Made by a program: the position numbers and the translations under genes. Under the pieces are notes generated by a model. It ran no database searches, was not told where the DNA came from, and worked only from the letters and a program-made list of their open reading frames with translations. From the NCBI RefSeq assembly GCF_025919725.1, contig NZ_CP081495.1, positions 1,178,001 to 1,242,000 on the forward strand: 64,000 nt of DNA, in the 5' to 3' direction. This stretch comes from Flavobacterium agricola (GTDB lineage Bacteria; Bacteroidota; Bacteroidia; Flavobacteriales; Flavobacteriaceae). The stretch's first letter is position 1. Every line of letters begins with the position of its first letter. Positions 8,549 through 18,081 of this stretch are shown here, in pieces.

Positions 8549-11500
8549 TTATTTTTTAAAATATTTTTTGTGCTTAAAATAAGCTAAAGTTGATAAAACA
8601 ACTAGAATAGCTACTGAGTAATAAATGAATGATGGGGTTACAACTTTATCTCCCGATGCATATGAATGCAATCCTGATAAATAGAAGTTTACTCCAAAAT
8701 ACGTCATTAAAATAACGTAGAAAGCAAAAATGCTCATTACATTAAAAATCCATTTACCTCGTAATGCTGGTACGAAACGCGCGTGAATTACAAACGCATA
8801 GGTCATAATACTAATTAAAGCCCAAGTTTCTTTCGGGTCCCAACCCCAATAACGCCCCCAACTTTCGTTAGCCCATTGCCCTCCTAAAAAGTTACCAATG
8901 GTAAGCATTACCAAACCTACAGTTAAGGCCATTTCATTAATATATGTGATTTCGGTAATATTCAGGTTTAGTCTGTTTTTGTTGTTTTCGTTTGTAAAAA
9001 TCATTAACAACAACGAAACAATACCTAAAATCATGCCTAAAGCAAATGGTCCGTAACTACCTACAATAACCGCAACGTGAATCATTAACCAATATGAATT
9101 TAGTACGGCTTGTAAGTTTGCAATTTCAGGATCCATCCAATTCCAATGTGCTACCATTAAAATCATAGCAACCACAAATGCGGTTGAAGCAATGGTAAGC
9201 TGCGATTTACGCCCAAAAATTAATCCAAACAACATAGTTGCCCATGCTACGTAAATCATAGATTCGTACGCATCAGACCAAGGTGCGTGCCCCGAAATAT
9301 ACCAACGAGCAGCTAATCCTAAGGTATGAAGTACGAACAAAAATATAATTACACCGGTTAAAAGTTTAGCGGTAATGTTTAAGAATTTAGAATTCCAGAA
9401 AATTTTACAAATTACAACCACAAACATTAACAATCCGGCATATAAGTACCAAGAAAACAAGGTTCTGAAAACGTCGTAATCGTTATAGGTAATTTCGGCA
9501 GTAATTTTTTCTTCAGACGGGTAAATTTCTTTTCCGTATTTCTTTTGGAAGTTAATTAATCCGTTTAAATAATTATCGGCAGCTTTATAATCTTCCCCTT
9601 TAAAAGTTGCATCTAAAGAGGTTAAATATAAAGGAATTACGTTTTTAGTAAAAGTTGAATCAATTCCTGTAAATCCTGCTTCGTTTAATTCTGGATACGA
9701 AACCCATTTTTTATTTTCGTCATAAGGAATAGGAAAAACTTTTAAAATATAACCGCTTAATGCCAAATGCAATAAGTTTACTTTTCTATCAGCCTCAATA
9801 AAATCTTTTTGAAATTGATTAGGTACAGCAGCCATAAAAGCTTCTTCTAAATACGGTGCTAATTTGTAGTTACCACGGGCATCAAAAAAGTCAATTAAAC
9901 GTGCGTATTTAGCACCTTTTTCTATTTCTAGAATTTTATGTAAGCTGTCATTTTCTTTCTTTAAATAAACAAAAGGAACTTGAAACCATAACTGCGGAAA
10001 TTGCGTCATAGAAACAAAAACCTGATCTGAATTTAAGCTTTGGTATTTGTCTGATTTACTTACTTTACGTAATAATTCTGATGAAAAAGTATGAACAGGT
10101 TTCATACGACCACCTTCGTCTTGAATAACTAAACGCGCAAATTTTGCGGCGTGTTCTTCACTAATTTTTAAAGCATTAATTAATGAATCTATTTGTACGG
10201 TGTTAGGTAAACTTGGCGCTTGCGCAGGTTGCGTTGGTGAAACAACATGTTGATGATCTGCATCTGCCGGAACTGCATCTGGCGTTTGTGCCTGAACAGC
10301 AAAACCAGCAAATAATAAAGCAAGCGTTAACAAGCTTTTTTTCTTAGCTTCTAACTTTTTAAGCTTCCCTTTTAAATCCACAAAACGAGATCCTTTTAAA
10401 AATAAAATTAAAATCATAGAAACATATAAAAAGGCATAACCTACGTACGTAATGGTTGTACCCCACCAGTCGTGGTTTACAGATAAAATTGTTCCAGATT
10501 CATCTGGAAAAAAAGAAGCTTGAAAAAAGCGATATCCGCGATAGTCTAATACATTGTTCATGTAAATACGCGCATCAAACTTTTCGTTCATTTCGGTATC
10601 TGTAATAGTTACCTGACTTTCAAAACTTGAATAACTATTTTGAGTACCTGGATATTTTTCTGCAATAAATTTATTTAATGTTACATTAAACGGTGTTTCG
10701 TAAACTTTACTTCCAAAAAATAAAGTAAATTCTAAATCGCCTAATTTTATAGCAACAGGTTCTCCCATTTTGCCTTGATCACCAGAAAGCGAAACCAATT
10801 CTTCTTTACCTTGTGTTTTAACTTTTACCGTTAAAACGTCGTCGGTAATACCTGGGTTTTCTTTATAATCGTTATTTGTAGTTTTAACAATATTACCTTT
10901 TACGGGTAATTCTGGAATTACAAATTGATTGCCTGATAAATCGTATAAAGACCTGAAGCTTAATGTTTGTAATGAATCGGCATGTACGCGATCTTTAAAC
11001 TGATCGGCCATGCGCATAAATTCACCTTCAAAAGGAGTTGAAATTTTAAAATCGTCGCCATCCATAATAATATTTACTGCGCCGTCTGTTTGCTTGTTGA
11101 AAGCATATAAAATATTATGAATATTTTGTACTTCACCTTCAACCAAGAAATGTTCGTGACGTTCACCCCCCGAAGATTCTACCAATTTTAAATGGTATTT
11201 ACCATTTTCGTCTGCTACCACATTTTCTGTAGCATTCATGATAAAATCAACATATTCAATTTCAAAAGGAATTCCGTTAAAATCACCTTTTAAAGTAAAA
11301 TCGTTGGTTGTAACGGGCGAAAGTAAAATGCCTTTTTCAAATTGGCGTCTTCTAATATCTCCGTTATAATCGCCGTCAACCAAAGCGGTTAAATACGTTT
11401 TATCAGAGAAAATTTGATTTACGGTTTCGCCTTCTTTAATAGGCATCATCCCTTCGAAAGAAATATATCTGGTTACAAACGCACCTACTAAAATAAAAAT

Positions 11501-11758
11501 AAAGGATAAATGCACAATCAAGGTTGCCCATTTCTCCTTTTTATATAGTTGATAACGTTTAATATTTCCGAAAAAATTGATAAGAAAAATTCCCATTATA
11601 GCTTCGAACCACCAAGCATTATAAATAAGAATTCGGGCTGTTGTTGTATTATAGCGGTCTTCTATAAAGGTACCTACCCCCATTGCCACAGAAAACACAA
11701 CAAACAAAATAGCCATTAATCGAGTTGAGAACAAAAAAGAAAAGAGTTTTTTATCCAT
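8549..11758 (-). CDS. ccsBA: Cytochrome c biogenesis protein CcsBA (fused ResB-ResC)
   Basis: About 1069 residues from the ATG at 11758. The N-terminal half is ResB/CcsB-like, with membrane helices and a long periplasmic domain. The C-terminal third is CcsA/ResC-like and contains the tryptophan-rich haem motif (WGRYWGWDPKETWALI). Together they carry haem across the membrane and attach it to apocytochromes c (system II). An internal signal-like segment (LLTLALLFAGFAVQAQ) sits at the junction. I chose the ATG at 11758 over one 16 codons upstream because an exact TATTTTTG -7 element lies at 11794-11801, which puts the transcript start downstream of the longer start. Fits the nearby cbb3 oxidase, which needs c-type haems. 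Confidence 0.93.
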   Translation of the reverse strand: MDKKLFSFLFSTRLMAILFVVFSVAMGVGTFIEDRYNTTTARILIYNAWWFEAIMGIFLINFFGNIKRYQLYKKEKWATLIVHLSFIFILVGAFVTRYISFEGMMPIKEGETVNQIFSDKTYLTALVDGDYNGDIRRRQFEKGILLSPVTTNDFTLKGDFNGIPFEIEYVDFIMNATENVVADENGKYHLKLVESSGGERHEHFLVEGEVQNIHNILYAFNKQTDGAVNIIMDGDDFKISTPFEGEFMRMADQFKDRVHADSLQTLSFRSLYDLSGNQFVIPELPVKGNIVKTTNNDYKENPGITDDVLTVKVKTQGKEELVSLSGDQGKMGEPVAIKLGDLEFTLFFGSKVYETPFNVTLNKFIAEKYPGTQNSYSSFESQVTITDTEMNEKFDARIYMNNVLDYRGYRFFQASFFPDESGTILSVNHDWWGTTITYVGYAFLYVSMILILFLKGSRFVDLKGKLKKLEAKKKSLLTLALLFAGFAVQAQTPDAVPADADHQHVVSPTQPAQAPSLPNTVQIDSLINALKISEEHAAKFARLVIQDEGGRMKPVHTFSSELLRKVSKSDKYQSLNSDQVFVSMTQFPQLWFQVPFVYLKKENDSLHKILEIEKGAKYARLIDFFDARGNYKLAPYLEEAFMAAVPNQFQKDFIEADRKVNLLHLALSGYILKVFPIPYDENKKWVSYPELNEAGFTGIDSTFTKNVIPLYLTSLDATFKGEDYKAADNYLNGLINFQKKYGKEIYPSEEKITAEITYNDYDVFRTLFSWYLYAGLLMFVVVICKIFWNSKFLNITAKLLTGVIIFLFVLHTLGLAARWYISGHAPWSDAYESMIYVAWATMLFGLIFGRKSQLTIASTAFVVAMILMVAHWNWMDPEIANLQAVLNSYWLMIHVAVIVGSYGPFALGMILGIVSLLLMIFTNENNKNRLNLNITEITYINEMALTVGLVMLTIGNFLGGQWANESWGRYWGWDPKETWALISIMTYAFVIHARFVPALRGKWIFNVMSIFAFYVILMTYFGVNFYLSGLHSYASGDKVVTPSFIYYSVAILVVLSTLAYFKHKKYFKK

Positions 11759-11793
11759 GAGATGGAACTTGTTTTTTAGTTTACTGAATTTCA

Positions 11794-11801
11794 CAAAAAT
11801 A
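11794..11801 (-). promoter_or_regulatory. -7 promoter element of ccsBA
   Basis: Minus-strand TATTTTTG, exact TAnnTTTG, 36 bp before the chosen start at 11758. It falls inside the longer possible reading frame and so argues for the shorter protein. Confidence 0.5.
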
Positions 11802-11888
11802 CTCAAATCTTTAAAGAACCAAGCTATTTTAACGAATAATTATGTAGATATTATTTACAAAAATCTTATTTTTTAAAGTAGAAAAAAT

Positions 11889-11922
11889 AAAAGCAACCAT
11901 TTAAAATTAAATAGTTGCTTTT
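11889..11922 (-). terminator. Terminator of porin gene
   Basis: 16-bp arms AAAAGCAACCATTTAA / TTAAATAGTTGCTTTT with one mismatch and a short loop, followed by T run; downstream of the porin gene read leftward. Confidence 0.75.
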
Positions 11923-11949
11923 TTGCATTTTTTATAAAGTAATTATTGC

Positions 11950-13173
11950 TTAAATTCCAATTTCTATTTGAAAACGTACATACCAATCATCTCCTTTTTT
12001 AGGCACCATATAATCGCGCTGGTTGTAACTTACTTCGCCCTGAAGTTTAAAAGCGTGTTCCCAAATGTATTTGGTTAAACCAATGGTATATTGTTTGGCA
12101 TCCGGTTCGTATTGTGCAATTTGCTTGTTTACATTTTGCCATGAATATCGACCAATTAACTCAAAATGATTAGCAAACGTATAACTTGCCTGATAATCCA
12201 TTCCTTGTCCACCAAAAACAAAACTAATTTGCGAAGGATCTAACGGATTATGCGTTACATAACTGCTATTGGTTGTAGTACGATTCATGTAAGCTACCAT
12301 AACCGCCCAATTTTGGTATTTAAAAACAAAATCGCCAAAAATATTTTGCAAATTTCGAGGCTGAAACAATTCGGCTCCGTATTGCCCACTAGATCGAACC
12401 GCTTGGTTGTTTTTATGGTAAACTGCCGATAAATAAATTTTGGGTTTATTTTCGTAAACAATTGCTCCTTCAAAATTGGTTCCATCATTTTTAAAAGCTC
12501 CTAAAGGAAAAAACTCAACCTTTCCGGTATAAGCCAAACCGGTATCGTTTGTTTTAGTCCAATTTCGTCCTTCTCCAGAACTAATAGCTCCGCGAACCGC
12601 GTAAGAAAACTTATCGTATTCCATTTTGTTATAATTGGTCTGAAAACCAAAATCACGATCAATATTAAACTTAGCATTGTTTATAGAACGATCAGTTAAT
12701 TGCAAGGCGCCAGACGAATTTACACGTTGACGGTTACCAGGTAATTTTGTTTGTCCTAATCCAAACGTCCAATTCTGGTTTGGGCGATAAAAAATCATCG
12801 CATCGCGAATAATGTTTACATTTTCTCCTTCTTCAATTGTACCTACATCGTTAGCTGCGAATGATAATTGAATGGCGTACAAAAAACGTGGATCTCCTAC
12901 ATAACCATCAAAACGCAAACGCAAACGTCTAATCATTCCTTCAATCACAGGCTTTTCATCCGGATTTTCGTACTCGTAATATGTTACTCGGTTTTGCATT
13001 CTAAAACGAATGTTAAGCTGAAAAATACTATCTGCCGAGGTAATTCCTAATCCTTTACCATAGCTATAATAAGGTAAAGATTCTAAACGCAAGCTGTTAT
13101 TTTTATCAAACTTTACTTGCCCAAAGGCAATAGCGCTACAGAAAAGGATAAATAATATAAATATTTTTTTCAT
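11950..13173 (-). CDS. Outer-membrane porin, OprO/OprP (phosphate-selective porin) type
   Basis: 407 residues. It has a clear signal peptide (MKKIFILFILFCSAIAFGQ), then many alternating beta strands rich in aromatic residues, ending YVRFQIEIGI as expected for an outer-membrane barrel. The early segment SIFQLNIRFRMQNRVTYYEY, the IRRLRLRFDGYVGDPRFLYAIQLSF stretch (given here as its key RRLRLRFDGY) and the FGLGQTKLPGNRQR motif are typical of the porin O/P family in Bacteroidota. Substrate cannot be told; some relatives are involved in phosphate uptake, many are general channels. It is divergent from prmA, each with its own -7 element in the 97-bp gap. Confidence 0.85.
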   Translation of the reverse strand: MKKIFILFILFCSAIAFGQVKFDKNNSLRLESLPYYSYGKGLGITSADSIFQLNIRFRMQNRVTYYEYENPDEKPVIEGMIRRLRLRFDGYVGDPRFLYAIQLSFAANDVGTIEEGENVNIIRDAMIFYRPNQNWTFGLGQTKLPGNRQRVNSSGALQLTDRSINNAKFNIDRDFGFQTNYNKMEYDKFSYAVRGAISSGEGRNWTKTNDTGLAYTGKVEFFPLGAFKNDGTNFEGAIVYENKPKIYLSAVYHKNNQAVRSSGQYGAELFQPRNLQNIFGDFVFKYQNWAVMVAYMNRTTTNSSYVTHNPLDPSQISFVFGGQGMDYQASYTFANHFELIGRYSWQNVNKQIAQYEPDAKQYTIGLTKYIWEHAFKLQGEVSYNQRDYMVPKKGDDWYVRFQIEIGI

Positions 13174-13208
13174 TTGTAAGTTAGGTGTGTGTTGTTAAAA
13201 AAATTTAT

Positions 13209-13216
13209 CAAAACTA
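13209..13216 (-). promoter_or_regulatory. -7 promoter element of porin gene
   Basis: Minus-strand TAGTTTTG, exact TAnnTTTG, 36 bp before the porin start. Confidence 0.5.
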
Positions 13217-13249
13217 AATCTAAACCGAATAAATAACAAGTATAAATAG

Positions 13250-13257
13250 TACATTTG
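13250..13257 (+). promoter_or_regulatory. -7 promoter element of prmA
   Basis: TACATTTG, exact TAnnTTTG, 13 bp before the prmA start, giving a very short leader. Confidence 0.5.
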
Positions 13258-13270
13258 TAAAAAAATAAAA

Positions 13271-14106
13271 ATGCAAAATACATATATTGGTTATCACTTT
13301 ACAGTTGAACCAAGAGAATTGGGTAGCGAAATTTTAATTGCCGAGTTAGGTGAATTGGCTTTTGATAGTTTTGAGGAAACTGAAAATGGCGTTTCTGCAT
13401 ATGTTTTAAAAGAATTTTGGACCGAAAATATTTTAGACGACGTTTACATTTTAAATAACGATGAATTTAAAATTTCGTATACGTTTGAAGAAATTGAAAC
13501 CGTAAACTGGAATGAAGAATGGGAAAAAAACTTTCAACCTATTGATGTAGATGGTATTTGCCAAGTTCGCGCTCCGTTTCATGAATCTACCAATGCAAAA
13601 TTCGAAATTGTTATTGAACCTAAAATGAGCTTTGGTACAGGGCATCATGAAACTACACACATGATGATTCAGCATTTATTAGAAACCGATGTTACCAATC
13701 TAAAAACCTTAGATATGGGATGCGGAACAGCAATTTTAGCAATTTTAGCAGAAAAAAAGGTGCACAACCAATTGATGCCATTGATATAGACAATTGGTGT
13801 TATTTAAACTCGATTGAAAATGCCGAACGCAATAACTGTCAACACATTAGCGTTTACGAAGGCGACGCATCATTATTAAATCAAGGTCAAAAATACGATT
13901 TAATTATTGCCAATATTAATCGCAACATTTTATTAAATGACATGCACAGCTATGTAAATTGTTTAAATAAAAACGGAATTTTGCTTTTAAGCGGATTTTA
14001 CACCGAAGATTTTGATGCTATTAACGCTTGCTGCGAAGCTTTAGGTTTACAATTTGACAAAAAATTAGAGCGCAACAATTGGTTATCTTTAAAATATAAA
14101 TATTAA
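13271..14106 (+). pseudogene. prmA: Ribosomal protein L11 methyltransferase PrmA, frameshifted
   Basis: Two frames together give a normal-length PrmA of about 278 residues. The first ends soon after the SAM-binding motif MGCGTAILAILAEKK; the second resumes with PIDAIDIDNWCYLNSIENA and contains the NANINRNILLNDM-like catalytic region (ANINRNILL). The shift lies in the seven-A run at 13752-13758; one extra A restores the reading EKKGAQPIDAIDIDNW. PrmA trimethylates ribosomal protein L11 and is not essential, so a real loss is possible, but a one-base homopolymer error is equally likely. The clpS gene follows after 12 bp in the same direction. Confidence 0.88.
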
Positions 14107-14118
14107 TTGATTTTAGAT

Positions 14119-14394
14119 ATGAGTTATAAAGAAGAAGTTTTAGAAGAAGTAAGCATTAAAGATCTTTTAAGCGATAGCTATGAAATTATTCTTTTTAATG
14201 ACGATCACAACACGTTTGATCACGTAATTAAAACTTTAATAAAAGTTTGTAAGCACGACAACCTACAAGCCGAACAATGTGCCCTATTAGTACATTACAC
14301 CGGTAAATGTGGCGTAAAAACCGGATCTAGAAAAGAACTAGAACCATTATGTAGTAAATTATTAGACGCCGACTTAACGGTAGAAATACAATAA
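14119..14394 (+). CDS. clpS: ClpS, ATP-dependent Clp protease adaptor
   Basis: 91 residues from the ATG at 14119 (a TTG four codons upstream is less likely). The motif LFNDDHNTFDHVIKTLIK is the classic ClpS signature: the acidic pocket residues bind N-degron substrates and the histidine-containing helix contacts ClpA. The tail (CGVKTGSRKELEPLCSKLLD) also fits. It passes N-end-rule substrates to ClpAP or a ClpC equivalent. It follows prmA by 12 bp, a pairing common in Flavobacteriaceae, and a strong terminator follows. Confidence 0.92.
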   Translation: MSYKEEVLEEVSIKDLLSDSYEIILFNDDHNTFDHVIKTLIKVCKHDNLQAEQCALLVHYTGKCGVKTGSRKELEPLCSKLLDADLTVEIQ

Positions 14395-14400
14395 AAATTA

Positions 14401-14428
14401 AAAAGGTTTAGCTTGCGCTAAACCTTTT
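14401..14428 (+). terminator. Terminator after clpS
   Basis: Perfect 12-bp arms AAAAGGTTTAGC / GCTAAACCTTTT, 4-base loop, then a T run. Confidence 0.85.
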
Positions 14429-14737
14429 CTTTTTTAAAGAAAGCTCCCTTTCTTTAACCATTAAACTCACTAATTTAAAGTGTCACGAAAAATTCACTAC
14501 TACTACTCCCTCAAACCTATTAAAAATTACATAGAAATCAAAACTTAATATCAAAATTTTAAAAAAAAACTTAATTTTTAAATTATTATCACAAATTTTA
14601 ACACAACAAAAAAGATAAATCTACATAAATCAGATTTTGTAATAAAATTGCGATAAAATCAATTAAATACTTATCTAAACAATCTGTTTTTATTCCAAAT
14701 AATTTGCAGTATTTTTGTATCAAACCTTAATAAAACC
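14429..14737. other. AT-rich intergenic stretch
   Basis: About 310 bases without a plausible gene in either direction; long A/T runs. The only recognisable element is the promoter at its right end (14710-14717). Confidence 0.6.
14710..14717 (+). promoter_or_regulatory. -7 promoter element of DUF4199 gene
   Basis: TATTTTTG, exact TAnnTTTG, 20 bp before the start at 14738. Confidence 0.5.
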
Positions 14738-15286
14738 ATGAATAAATTTTCGATTCTAATAAAATGGGCTATTCGTTTCACATTTGTAGCCATTTTATGG
14801 ACCTATTTAGAAAAACTTTTAGGCTATCATGATGATAAAATAAGTAGCTTATTTTCCTTCGGATTAATTTTTGGAATTGTATATTTTATTACCTATTACT
14901 TAACCCTTGCAGAAATTTATTCTAAAGTTTATAACAATAAAATCACCTACAAAAGCGCTTTTATTAATTTAGCAGCCCTTTCTATTTTAATTGCTTTTTT
15001 AAGTCCGTTTCCGCATATGGTTATGGAGAATTATATTTCACCCGATTTCTATAACAATGCCATGGCAATGTACGAGGGCAAATCAGAAGATGCGATTGCA
15101 AATGCACAACAATTTTACAGCATAACAAGCCGTGTTGTTAACGGAATTCAAAATGCATTATCAATTGGTATCTTATTTGCTGCAATTATGCCGTTGTTTT
15201 TTATTAATAGAAAAGATAAAAATGTTACAACACCAGAACCAGCTAAAAAAGTAAAACGCAAGTACCAATCAACCAAAAAAATGTAA
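14738..15286 (+). CDS. DUF4199 family membrane protein
   Basis: 182 residues with four predicted membrane helices (about residues 8-25, 38-58, 70-90 and 138-158), a loop rich in acidic and asparagine residues between the third and fourth, and a strongly basic tail (KKVKRKYQSTKKM). This pattern and the NAMAMYEGKSEDAI loop fit the Bacteroidota family DUF4199, whose function is unknown. In many flavobacteria such proteins precede glycosyltransferases; here it precedes a small lipoprotein and kdsA, so a cell-envelope role is possible. Confidence 0.7.
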   Translation: MNKFSILIKWAIRFTFVAILWTYLEKLLGYHDDKISSLFSFGLIFGIVYFITYYLTLAEIYSKVYNNKITYKSAFINLAALSILIAFLSPFPHMVMENYISPDFYNNAMAMYEGKSEDAIANAQQFYSITSRVVNGIQNALSIGILFAAIMPLFFINRKDKNVTTPEPAKKVKRKYQSTKKM

Positions 15287-15287
15287 C

Positions 15288-15734
15288 ATGATTAAAAATG
15301 CTATTTACCTTTTATTTTCATTTTTTATTATAGGATGCGTTTCAACCAAAAGCACCTTAAAAAATGTTGATTATAAGGCAACCAAACCTAAAATTGAAAA
15401 AGGTAAATACGTAATTACCGAATATGCTAACGATCCTAAATACGGGTATAACAAAGAGTATCCAATAAACATTGGGTTTGCTAACCTGCACTCGGAAGAA
15501 TATTTTGTAAAGCTTTTTTTTAACGGACTTACCAATCCTGAAGGTGATATTTTTAGTTACGAAAAGATAGAAACTTGTTGCCCGTTTCCGTCTAACCATA
15601 ACAAAATGGGCGTAGGTTTGTTGCATAAATACCGCGTAACATTTAACAACGGCACAACCAAAGATTTATATATTAATTTATACGAAAAAGGAGAAATTTT
15701 ATGCCCAAACGGATTTAAAATTTTAGCCAATTAA
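15288..15734 (+). CDS. Small lipoprotein of unknown function
   Basis: 148 residues with a lipoprotein signal (LLFSFFIIGCVSTKS), cysteine at about residue 17. The mature part is soluble with a CC pair (IETCCPFPSNHNKMGVGLLH) and ends in a compact sheet-like segment (TTKDLYINLYEKGEILCPNGF). It begins one base after the DUF4199 stop, so the two are in one operon. No known catalytic motif was seen. It lies just upstream of kdsA but kdsA has its own promoter. Confidence 0.65.
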   Translation: MIKNAIYLLFSFFIIGCVSTKSTLKNVDYKATKPKIEKGKYVITEYANDPKYGYNKEYPINIGFANLHSEEYFVKLFFNGLTNPEGDIFSYEKIETCCPFPSNHNKMGVGLLHKYRVTFNNGTTKDLYINLYEKGEILCPNGFKILAN

Positions 15735-15770
15735 GCTAACAAATATCAATAAAATTTCTTTTTTTAAACG

Positions 15771-15778
15771 TAAATTTG
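15771..15778 (+). promoter_or_regulatory. -7 promoter element of kdsA
   Basis: TAAATTTG, exact TAnnTTTG, 23 bp before the kdsA start. Confidence 0.5.
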
Positions 15779-15801
15779 CAAAACCTATAATTTAGTACTA
15801 C

Positions 15802-16620
15802 ATGAATTTAAATTCTATTCCACAAATAAAACATACAGACAGCGGTAACTTTTTTTTACTAGCTGGTCCTTGTGCCATTGAAGGCGAAGAAATGGCATTT
15901 AAAATTGCCGAACGTATAGTAACCATTACGAATGATTTAAAAATTCCTTTCGTATTTAAAGGTTCATTTAAAAAAGCCAACCGATCTAGAATTGATAGCT
16001 TTACTGGTATTGGTGATGAAAAAGCTTTACAAATTTTACAAAAAGTTTCTAAAGAATTTGGTGTTCCAACCGTAACCGATATTCACGAAGTAAACGATGC
16101 ACATTTAGCAGCTCAATATGTTGATGTGTTACAAATTCCGGCTTTTTTAGTACGTCAAACCGATTTAGTAGTTGCAGCAGCAAATACAGGTAAAGTAGTA
16201 AATCTAAAAAAAGGACAATTTATGAGCCCAGAAAGCATGAAACATGCTGTACAAAAGGTTTTAGATTGCAACAACCCAAATGTTATGGTTACCGATCGCG
16301 GAACCATGTTTGGCTACCAAGATATGATTGTTGATTTTAGAGGAATTCCGACAATGCAACAACAAGCTACAACGGTTTTAGATGTAACTCACTCGTTACA
16401 ACAACCCAACCAAACTATCGGAGTTACAGGCGGGCGCCCAGATATGATAGAAACCATTGCTAAAGCAGGAATTGCTGTTGGCGTTGATGGTATTTTTATT
16501 GAAACCCATTTTGATCCAGCAAACGCAAAATCAGACGGTGCAAACATGTTGCATTTAGATTATTTTGAAGATTTAATGAAAAAATTAGTCGCTATTAGAC
16601 AAACAGTAAATAACTTTTAA
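15802..16620 (+). CDS. kdsA: KdsA, 3-deoxy-8-phosphooctulonate synthase
   Basis: 272 residues, full length. It condenses phosphoenolpyruvate with arabinose 5-phosphate to make KDO-8-phosphate for the lipopolysaccharide core. Motifs: LLAGPCAIEGEEMAF at the N-terminus, FKGSFKKANRSRIDSF (substrate-binding lysines and the ANR turn), TDIHEVNDA, LQIPAFLVRQTDL, and the C-terminal GIFIETHFDPANAKSDGAN. The first motif has cysteine (GPC) and the last a FDPANAKSDG segment, so metal dependence should be checked by alignment. The gene is followed 10 bases later by an outer-membrane protein gene, probably co-transcribed. Confidence 0.95.
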   Translation: MNLNSIPQIKHTDSGNFFLLAGPCAIEGEEMAFKIAERIVTITNDLKIPFVFKGSFKKANRSRIDSFTGIGDEKALQILQKVSKEFGVPTVTDIHEVNDAHLAAQYVDVLQIPAFLVRQTDLVVAAANTGKVVNLKKGQFMSPESMKHAVQKVLDCNNPNVMVTDRGTMFGYQDMIVDFRGIPTMQQQATTVLDVTHSLQQPNQTIGVTGGRPDMIETIAKAGIAVGVDGIFIETHFDPANAKSDGANMLHLDYFEDLMKKLVAIRQTVNNF

Positions 16621-16630
16621 TATTTAGATA

Positions 16631-17485
16631 ATGAAATTCAATTTAAAAATAGTTGCCCTAACTATTTTAACCACGTTAAGTTCTTTAACAGCTCTAGCCC
16701 AAATTGAAGTAACCGATAGCCCACAACGTTATACGGCTAATAACAAAGGTAAGTTTTATATTTATTGGGGTGGTAACAGAGGTTATTATTCTAAATCTGA
16801 TATTACCTTTAGAGGAGAAGGACATCAATTTACCTTACACGATGTACCTGCTTTTGATAAACCAAAAGGTTGGCATATAGATTATATTAACCCAACTAAA
16901 ATGACCATTCCGCAAACAAACTTGCGTGTAGGTTATTTTATTTCTAATAAATATAACGTTTCGCTAGGGGTTGACCACATGAAATATGTAATGCCTCAAA
17001 ACCGTGCGGTTGATATTACAGGTACATATCCTGGAGCAGGATCGTACGGGGAGCTTTTACCAAACGGACAAGTTATGTTAACCGAAGAGTTTTTAACTTT
17101 TGAACATACGGACGGATTAAATTACGTAAATGCAGAAATTAATCGTGTAGATGATATTTCTAAATTATTCGGAATTAATAATACAGATGTAATTCAAGTT
17201 AATACAACTTATGGTCTTGGCGCCGGTGTTTTATACCCCAAAACCAACGCTCAGTTTTTATCTAAAGAAAGACATGATGCATTTCACGTTTCAGGTTGGG
17301 GAGCATCTGCAAAAGTTGGTTTAAACATTACGTTTTTAAAACACTTTTTTGTTCAGGTTGAAGCCAAAGGCGGATATATTAACATGCCAAACATTTACAT
17401 TACAGAAGATAATTCTTGGAAAGCAAAACAAGATTTTAACTTTATACAAATTCCATTAGTTTTTGGTGGTATATTTAGATTATAA
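16631..17485 (+). CDS. Putative outer-membrane beta-barrel protein
   Basis: 284 residues with a signal peptide (IVALTILTTLSSLTALAQ) and a body of alternating hydrophobic/aromatic strands (KFYIYWGGNRGYYSKSDI, LRVGYFISNKYNVSLGVDHM) ending in FGGIFRL, a C-terminus compatible with insertion into the outer membrane. It is 10 bp after kdsA and followed by a terminator, so an operon with kdsA is likely, consistent with an envelope role. The exact family was not recognised. Confidence 0.65.
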   Translation: MKFNLKIVALTILTTLSSLTALAQIEVTDSPQRYTANNKGKFYIYWGGNRGYYSKSDITFRGEGHQFTLHDVPAFDKPKGWHIDYINPTKMTIPQTNLRVGYFISNKYNVSLGVDHMKYVMPQNRAVDITGTYPGAGSYGELLPNGQVMLTEEFLTFEHTDGLNYVNAEINRVDDISKLFGINNTDVIQVNTTYGLGAGVLYPKTNAQFLSKERHDAFHVSGWGASAKVGLNITFLKHFFVQVEAKGGYINMPNIYITEDNSWKAKQDFNFIQIPLVFGGIFRL

Positions 17486-17494
17486 AACAAAAAA

Positions 17495-17512
17495 CTCGAG
17501 CAAATGCTCGAG
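17495..17512 (+). terminator. Terminator after outer-membrane protein gene
   Basis: Perfect 8-bp arms CTCGAGCA / TGCTCGAG with A run before and T run after; it sits between convergent genes and may act in both directions. Confidence 0.75.
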
Positions 17513-17538
17513 CTTTTTATTTTATATAACTTTATTAT

Positions 17539-18078
17539 TTATTGTGTAATAATTGCATCAGACGGATCGTATTCTAAACTACCATCAATCTGTTTTTCAA
17601 CAGCGGTTGGCGAAACGTATTTTACAATATTATTTTCACTTAAACGATAACCGTTTGTAGTTTGCAATTGCCAATTTTCAAAAACATACAAACCGTCACT
17701 TGTTTGCTGCATAACTAAAGATTGGGGTAAAGCATTTAAAAAAACCTCTGCCTTTGTTTTATCACTATTAAATAACAAATAGGCATTAACTTTTGCTAAA
17801 TCAACCTCATCATCATCCTCAGCAATTTCTCTTGCATTTGCAGGTACTAAGCGTAAACCGCGTTCAAAAATACGGATGCAGCTATCATCAATTTCTGACC
17901 AACGATATCCGGCAGATGCAACACAATCGTTAGCATCGTTATCAGGACCTAAAATTATATTTTCAATCCCTTCGGTATCTGTTGTTTTATTTTTTGATTT
18001 GGGTTTTAAAATGTAATCACAAGCTACTAAACTGCTTGCTAAAAACATTCCTCCAAAAAACAATAAACTTTTTCTCAT
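17539..18078 (-). CDS. Lipoprotein of unknown function
   Basis: 179 residues with a lipoprotein signal (MFLASSLVACDYILK). The mature protein has an acidic patch (AEDDDEVDLA) and a short cysteine-containing stretch, CVASAGYRWSEIDDSCIR, that resembles the small DUF333-type motif of some secreted proteins. No enzyme motif was seen. It is the last of three leftward genes, only 3 bp after the 18082-18570 gene, so operon membership with the PhnP-like hydrolase is likely. Confidence 0.6.
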   Translation of the reverse strand: MRKSLLFFGGMFLASSLVACDYILKPKSKNKTTDTEGIENIILGPDNDANDCVASAGYRWSEIDDSCIRIFERGLRLVPANAREIAEDDDEVDLAKVNAYLLFNSDKTKAEVFLNALPQSLVMQQTSDGLYVFENWQLQTTNGYRLSENNIVKYVSPTAVEKQIDGSLEYDPSDAIITQ

Positions 18079-18081
18079 AAA

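Noticed and set aside
15357..15626. Antisense frame opposite the small lipoprotein gene
   Set aside because: Shadow of a real coding frame; basic, aromatic-rich composition without any start signal.
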